DNA of 45,222 bases, from assembly GCA_002314455.1 (NCBI GenBank), contig DCFZ01000022.1, positions 1 to 45,222 on the forward strand, read 5' to 3'. The notes beneath the pieces were generated by a model that had not been told where the DNA came from, did no database searches, and saw only the letters and a program-made list of their open reading frames with translations. Made by a program: the position numbers and the translations under genes. This document shows, one piece after another, positions 42,045 to 45,222 of this stretch (its first letter is position 1; every line of letters starts with the position of its first letter). This DNA comes from Lentisphaeria bacterium UBA1791 (lineage in GTDB: Bacteria > Verrucomicrobiota > Lentisphaeria > Victivallales > Victivallaceae).

Positions 42045-43552
42045 TGCTGTTTCGCCCGGGGCGCCTCCGGCAGGTAAATGAGATAAATCGCCTGCGTTTT
42101 GGTTTTTTTGCGTTTATCGAGTTTCGCGCGATACGGCACGCGGACTGTGCGCTCGATATATTGCTGTTGCGGCGCATACTGCCCGATGAATTTTTGCAGC
42201 GTTTTTTTCGAATCGCTGATCAAAAGAAGCGGTTTCCCCGCCGCTTTTTTCAGCACAAGGTCAACGCCGTAGGGATCGTGAATATCCGCCGCCGCCGGAT
42301 GTTTCGGGTCGTAATGCTCCACACACCCTGCATACCAGCGGCTGCCGATCACGCCCCCGATTTCCCGGTCGGAAACCGTTTTCCAAAAGCCGTCGACGGC
42401 CGTCAGCATCGCGGCGGGTTTCATATGGAGCCGCGGACGGCTTTTGACCATCACGTCAATCTGCAATGCCGTAAACAGCAAAACCGTATAGAGGATCGTC
42501 AGATAGAAGATCCGGCGGAAGCTCCGGCGGGAAAGTTTCGTCGGCCACACGGCGAGCACGATGATCGGCGCCCAGATGCCGTGCGGAAAGAGCCACATCG
42601 TCACGACATTGTTGCCGAGCAATGCGGAAACAACCAGACACAACACGGGGAGCGCGTAAAGCAACACGCTCCAGCGGAATGCCTCGCGCTGAAAGACGAA
42701 TGATCTCTTTCGCGCCGCCTTGGGCAGGAGCGAAAGGAAAAGCGCGACCGCCCCCATCGCCACGGGATAAAGCGAGATCAGCAAAACATTGACCGCAAAC
42801 CAAGGCGAATGTTTTTCGACATCCAGCCGGTCGCCGACGTGGCGCAGACAGCAGAAATCGTGCTGAACGAGCCAATGCACGTGCGGCGCGATCAGAATGC
42901 AAAAGAGTATGCCGGCAAGCCAGATCCCGGGGGAAAGCAGACGCTTCCGGTTTTCGGGCGAAAGGAGCATCAAGATCAACAGCGTACCGATCACGCACAG
43001 CGAGGAATACTTGTTCAGCACAGCCGCCGCCGAGAGCGCGCCAAAGAGCAACCAGAAAACGATCTTGTTTTGCCGCACCGCCCGGTAAAAGTAATAGGCG
43101 ATCGCCGGAAGAAGGGCGACTTCGACGAAACTCGTGCAGAATTTCATCGGCGACGGACTGTAATAATGCACCCACAAGAGCATCAACACGGCGATCGCCG
43201 CACGCTTTTTGTCGAAAAAAGTCTTTGCCAGCAAATAGATGTACCACATGCCGACGACGACGCACAACTGCGCCGCGAAATACATGCCCCAGTCGGCACG
43301 CCCGAACAGACGGGAAAAGCCGTACCCGAGCCACCCGGAAAGCGGCGGATGCTTGGAATTGCCGAGCGCCCCTTGCGCACCCCAGTTGATCGCTTCAATC
43401 ACGTCAAGCGGCAAAATGGTCTGAAAAAACGAGCATTGCAAGACCCACGCAACGGCGATCACGCCAACGAGGATCCATGCGCTGACCGCAGGGAAACAGG
43501 CGATCTGCGTATGCACTCTCTGGGCAAAACAATGTTTTTTACCATTCGTCAT
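42041..43552 (-). CDS. GT39/ArnT-like glycosyltransferase, copy 2
   Basis: A 503-residue membrane protein with at least ten helices. I start at the ATG at 43552 (MTNGKKHC), which has GAGG upstream. The first periplasmic loop holds the DVIEAINWGAQGALGN segment and KHPPLSGWL, the acidic and HPP motifs of the ArnT/protein-mannosyltransferase superfamily. Such enzymes take a sugar from a polyprenyl phosphate carrier and attach it to lipid A, another glycolipid or a protein outside the membrane. The soluble C-terminal domain (residues about 380-500) matches its neighbour. It is the second gene of the operon and a paralogue of the first. Confidence 0.85.
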   Translation of the reverse strand: MTNGKKHCFAQRVHTQIACFPAVSAWILVGVIAVAWVLQCSFFQTILPLDVIEAINWGAQGALGNSKHPPLSGWLGYGFSRLFGRADWGMYFAAQLCVVVGMWYIYLLAKTFFDKKRAAIAVLMLLWVHYYSPSPMKFCTSFVEVALLPAIAYYFYRAVRQNKIVFWLLFGALSAAAVLNKYSSLCVIGTLLILMLLSPENRKRLLSPGIWLAGILFCILIAPHVHWLVQHDFCCLRHVGDRLDVEKHSPWFAVNVLLISLYPVAMGAVALFLSLLPKAARKRSFVFQREAFRWSVLLYALPVLCLVVSALLGNNVVTMWLFPHGIWAPIIVLAVWPTKLSRRSFRRIFYLTILYTVLLFTALQIDVMVKSRPRLHMKPAAMLTAVDGFWKTVSDREIGGVIGSRWYAGCVEHYDPKHPAAADIHDPYGVDLVLKKAAGKPLLLISDSKKTLQKFIGQYAPQQQYIERTVRVPYRAKLDKRKKTKTQAIYLIYLPEAPRAKQQ

Positions 43553-43563
43553 CAAACAAGACC

Positions 43564-45066
43564 TCACTTTGACGGAGAATTTTCATTTTTCACCAACACG
43601 CCCGGCGGCAGGTAGGCGATCCAAAATATTTGTTGACATTCCTTGCCCCAACGCGCATGAAATTTGAGGATCACGCGCTCCAATTTTACGGGACGGGCAG
43701 GATCGCAGTTTTTCCGGATGAATTCCTGCGCCACTTTCTGCGATTTCTCGATCAGCAACGCCCCTTCCCGATCGGCGACGGGACGCAAATTCTCGAAACT
43801 GAGGAAATCCTCCGCCGTCGTCGCCGGCGGATGATTCGGAAAATAAAGTTCAAACGCATAGGTGATTTCCCAGTGGCCGATGACCGCTTTGATCGGCTGA
43901 TCGCTGTAACGGCACCAAACCGGATCAATGGCAGATTTCAACGCTTCCGGCGTCGCATGCAAACGCAGCCGCGCCTTGCAATTGGTGTCGACCATCACGC
44001 CGATAATCATCACCAGCGTATAGGCGATCAGGAAAAGGTAGAACCGGCGGAAAACTTGTTTGGAAAGATACCACGGCCACGCCGCCACCACGGCGATCGT
44101 CGACCACGAGGTCAACGAGAAAAACCACGCGGCAACGACCGTACCGCCGCACGCGGCGATGCCGATGAAAATCAACGCCGGCACAAAACAAAGGGAAACG
44201 CCCCACAGGAAAGGAAATTTTTTCACGGCGCATACGCGTTTCCATTTCCGGCGCGGCAAAGACGCGATGAAAATAGCGGCGATCGCCATCGCAAAGGGAT
44301 AAAGCGCCGTGCCTAGGACTTCGAGGACGAGAGAAAAGTTTTCCACCTTGCGCGCGACCGAATCATCAACGTAGGTGAGTGTGCAGAAATCGTGGCGGAT
44401 CAGCCATTTGATATGGGGCAACAACAAACCGATGAAAACAATCAGCGCAAGATAGGGACCGATTGAAAAGATCTGCCGGCGATATTCTTTTTTGGCGAGC
44501 ATAATGAGAAAGAGCGTAAAGAGCACGATCCCGCCGGAATATTTGCCGAGGACCGAGAGTGCGCCGAAAACGCCGACCGGCAACCAGCGCCACCACGCCG
44601 GACGCTCCACGGCGCGCCAAAAACAGAAGGTCACGATCGGCAACAGTGCAATTTCAACGTAGTTGGGGTTGAAGTTCATCTGCGACGGATTGAAGTAATG
44701 GAGAAAATAAAGCGCCAGCGCCGCCAGCGCTGCCCGCCGTTCCCCGAAAAATGCCCGTGCCTGCAGAAAAATGAACCACGCGCCGCAAATCAGGCAAAGT
44801 TGCGCTAAAATGTAAAGTCCGATGTCGTGGCATAGAAATATGCGGAAGAAGCTATACGCCAGAAATGCCGCAAGCGGCGGATGCTTGTAAGAGCCCCACT
44901 CCCATTGCGCGCCCCAGCTGATCGCCTCTTTGGTGTCGGTCGGCAACATCGACTGACTCCAACAGCATACCGCCACCCAGATCGCCGCAACGCCGAAGAA
45001 AAAAATCAGCATATTGCGCTTGGGCGAAGTCGCAAGTTTCATATAAAATGCACGAAAAAAATGCAT
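43564..45066 (-). CDS. GT39/ArnT-like glycosyltransferase, copy 1
   Basis: A 500-residue paralogue of the next gene, with DTKEAISWGAQWEWGS and KHPPLAAFL in the first loop and a matching helix pattern. The start at 45066 has GGGGA just upstream; an ATG at 45042 (MKLATSP) is an alternative and would shorten the protein by eight residues. It may have a different acceptor or donor from copy 2. It is the first gene of the envelope-sugar operon, driven by the promoter at 45098-45126, beside which the 7-bp repeats lie. The gap between the two GT39 genes is only 11 bases. Confidence 0.85.
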   Translation of the reverse strand: MHFFRAFYMKLATSPKRNMLIFFFGVAAIWVAVCCWSQSMLPTDTKEAISWGAQWEWGSYKHPPLAAFLAYSFFRIFLCHDIGLYILAQLCLICGAWFIFLQARAFFGERRAALAALALYFLHYFNPSQMNFNPNYVEIALLPIVTFCFWRAVERPAWWRWLPVGVFGALSVLGKYSGGIVLFTLFLIMLAKKEYRRQIFSIGPYLALIVFIGLLLPHIKWLIRHDFCTLTYVDDSVARKVENFSLVLEVLGTALYPFAMAIAAIFIASLPRRKWKRVCAVKKFPFLWGVSLCFVPALIFIGIAACGGTVVAAWFFSLTSWSTIAVVAAWPWYLSKQVFRRFYLFLIAYTLVMIIGVMVDTNCKARLRLHATPEALKSAIDPVWCRYSDQPIKAVIGHWEITYAFELYFPNHPPATTAEDFLSFENLRPVADREGALLIEKSQKVAQEFIRKNCDPARPVKLERVILKFHARWGKECQQIFWIAYLPPGVLVKNENSPSK

Positions 45067-45097
45067 AAAATCCCCATATGATATATAGATACGATTT

Positions 45098-45126
45098 AAT
45101 ATACTCTATCAAGCACAATTTTACAA
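45098..45126 (-). promoter_or_regulatory. Promoter of the envelope-sugar operon
   Basis: Minus strand: -35 TTGTAA (45121-45126), 17-bp spacer, -10 TATATT (45098-45103). The first unit of the heptanucleotide tract begins 6 bp upstream of the -35. Confidence 0.7.
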
Positions 45127-45131
45127 ATAAA

Positions 45132-45208
45132 GAGATGAGAGATGAGAGATGAGAGATGAGAGATGAGAGATGAGAGATGAGAGATGAGAGATGAGAGATG
45201 AGAGATGA
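45132..45208. repeat. Eleven perfect GAGATGA heptanucleotide repeats
   Basis: 77 bases of exact 7-bp units. The period is not a multiple of three and the copies are identical, as in slippage-prone tracts. It lies immediately upstream of the -35 of the envelope-sugar operon, at the end of the window. Confidence 0.97.
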
Positions 45209-45222
45209 AGCAATTACCTTTC

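Overview
The window looks like a chromosomal segment of a PVC-superphylum bacterium, most likely Lentisphaerota or Kiritimatiellota and possibly gut-derived. The strongest marker is the 51-residue basic protein at 22751-22906, which matches the PVC signature small basic protein family. A cytoplasmic GH29 fucosidase, a lipoprotein GH10, a CSLREA/beta-helix surface protein and an ECF sigma factor linked to a Ser/Thr kinase fit that placement. GC content is moderate to high, with AT-rich promoters. I saw no tRNA, rRNA, CRISPR array, phage or intact insertion sequence. The lineage is inferred by recognition, not by a search.

Layout. 1-9.3 kb is accessory: a small Cys-containing protein, a ScmC-like P-loop kinase, a two-gene operon (double-Rossmann FAD oxidoreductase, then GH10 lipoprotein), small zinc-ribbon/membrane proteins (LITAF-like, DUF2752, zinc ribbon plus two helices), a secreted DUF3089 hydrolase and a small lipoprotein. 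9.4-12.4 kb is a glycan operon: GH29 fucosidase, then a lipoprotein that joins a metallo-beta-lactamase fold to an SGNH hydrolase. 12.5-22.9 kb is core: ferredoxin-nitroreductase, accD, SRP RNA, rph, dnaX, an ABM-domain protein, a primary sigma factor with a 300-residue Lys/Ala/Pro tail, mfd and the PVC signature protein. 23.0-24.5 kb holds a TM2 protein, a likely undescribed ~270-nt RNA, an unusual hairpin with a minimal ORF, and a lipoprotein. 24.7-28.5 kb is a tightly coupled operon: ECF sigma factor, transmembrane Ser/Thr kinase, C39-like peptidase, membrane metallophosphoesterase. 28.6-32.2 kb holds a pyridoxal-type kinase, a YfcE-like phosphodiesterase, an MFS carrier and a TauE-type permease.

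32.2-35.5 kb is an ACT / UPF0210 / AMP-forming ligase operon. 35.6-39.3 kb is an operon of beta-helix protein, lipoprotein, nitroreductase and a NifX-like protein with a Cys/His repeat tail. 39.4-45.1 kb is a six-gene envelope operon: two GT39 transferases, GtrA, GT2, NodB deacetylase and a formate/nitrite channel. It is preceded by eleven perfect copies of a 7-bp repeat next to its promoter.

Regulation is unusually readable. At least 22 sites fit TTGNNN, 16-17 bp, then a -10 that is TATATT in half of them. Three divergent gene pairs have overlapping, shared or back-to-back promoters (rpoD/mfd, nitroreductase/accD, MFS/TauE). The best candidates for new biology are the sigma/kinase/peptidase/phosphoesterase operon, the tailed primary sigma factor, the envelope-sugar operon with the repeat tract, and the 23.6-24.0 kb RNA region.
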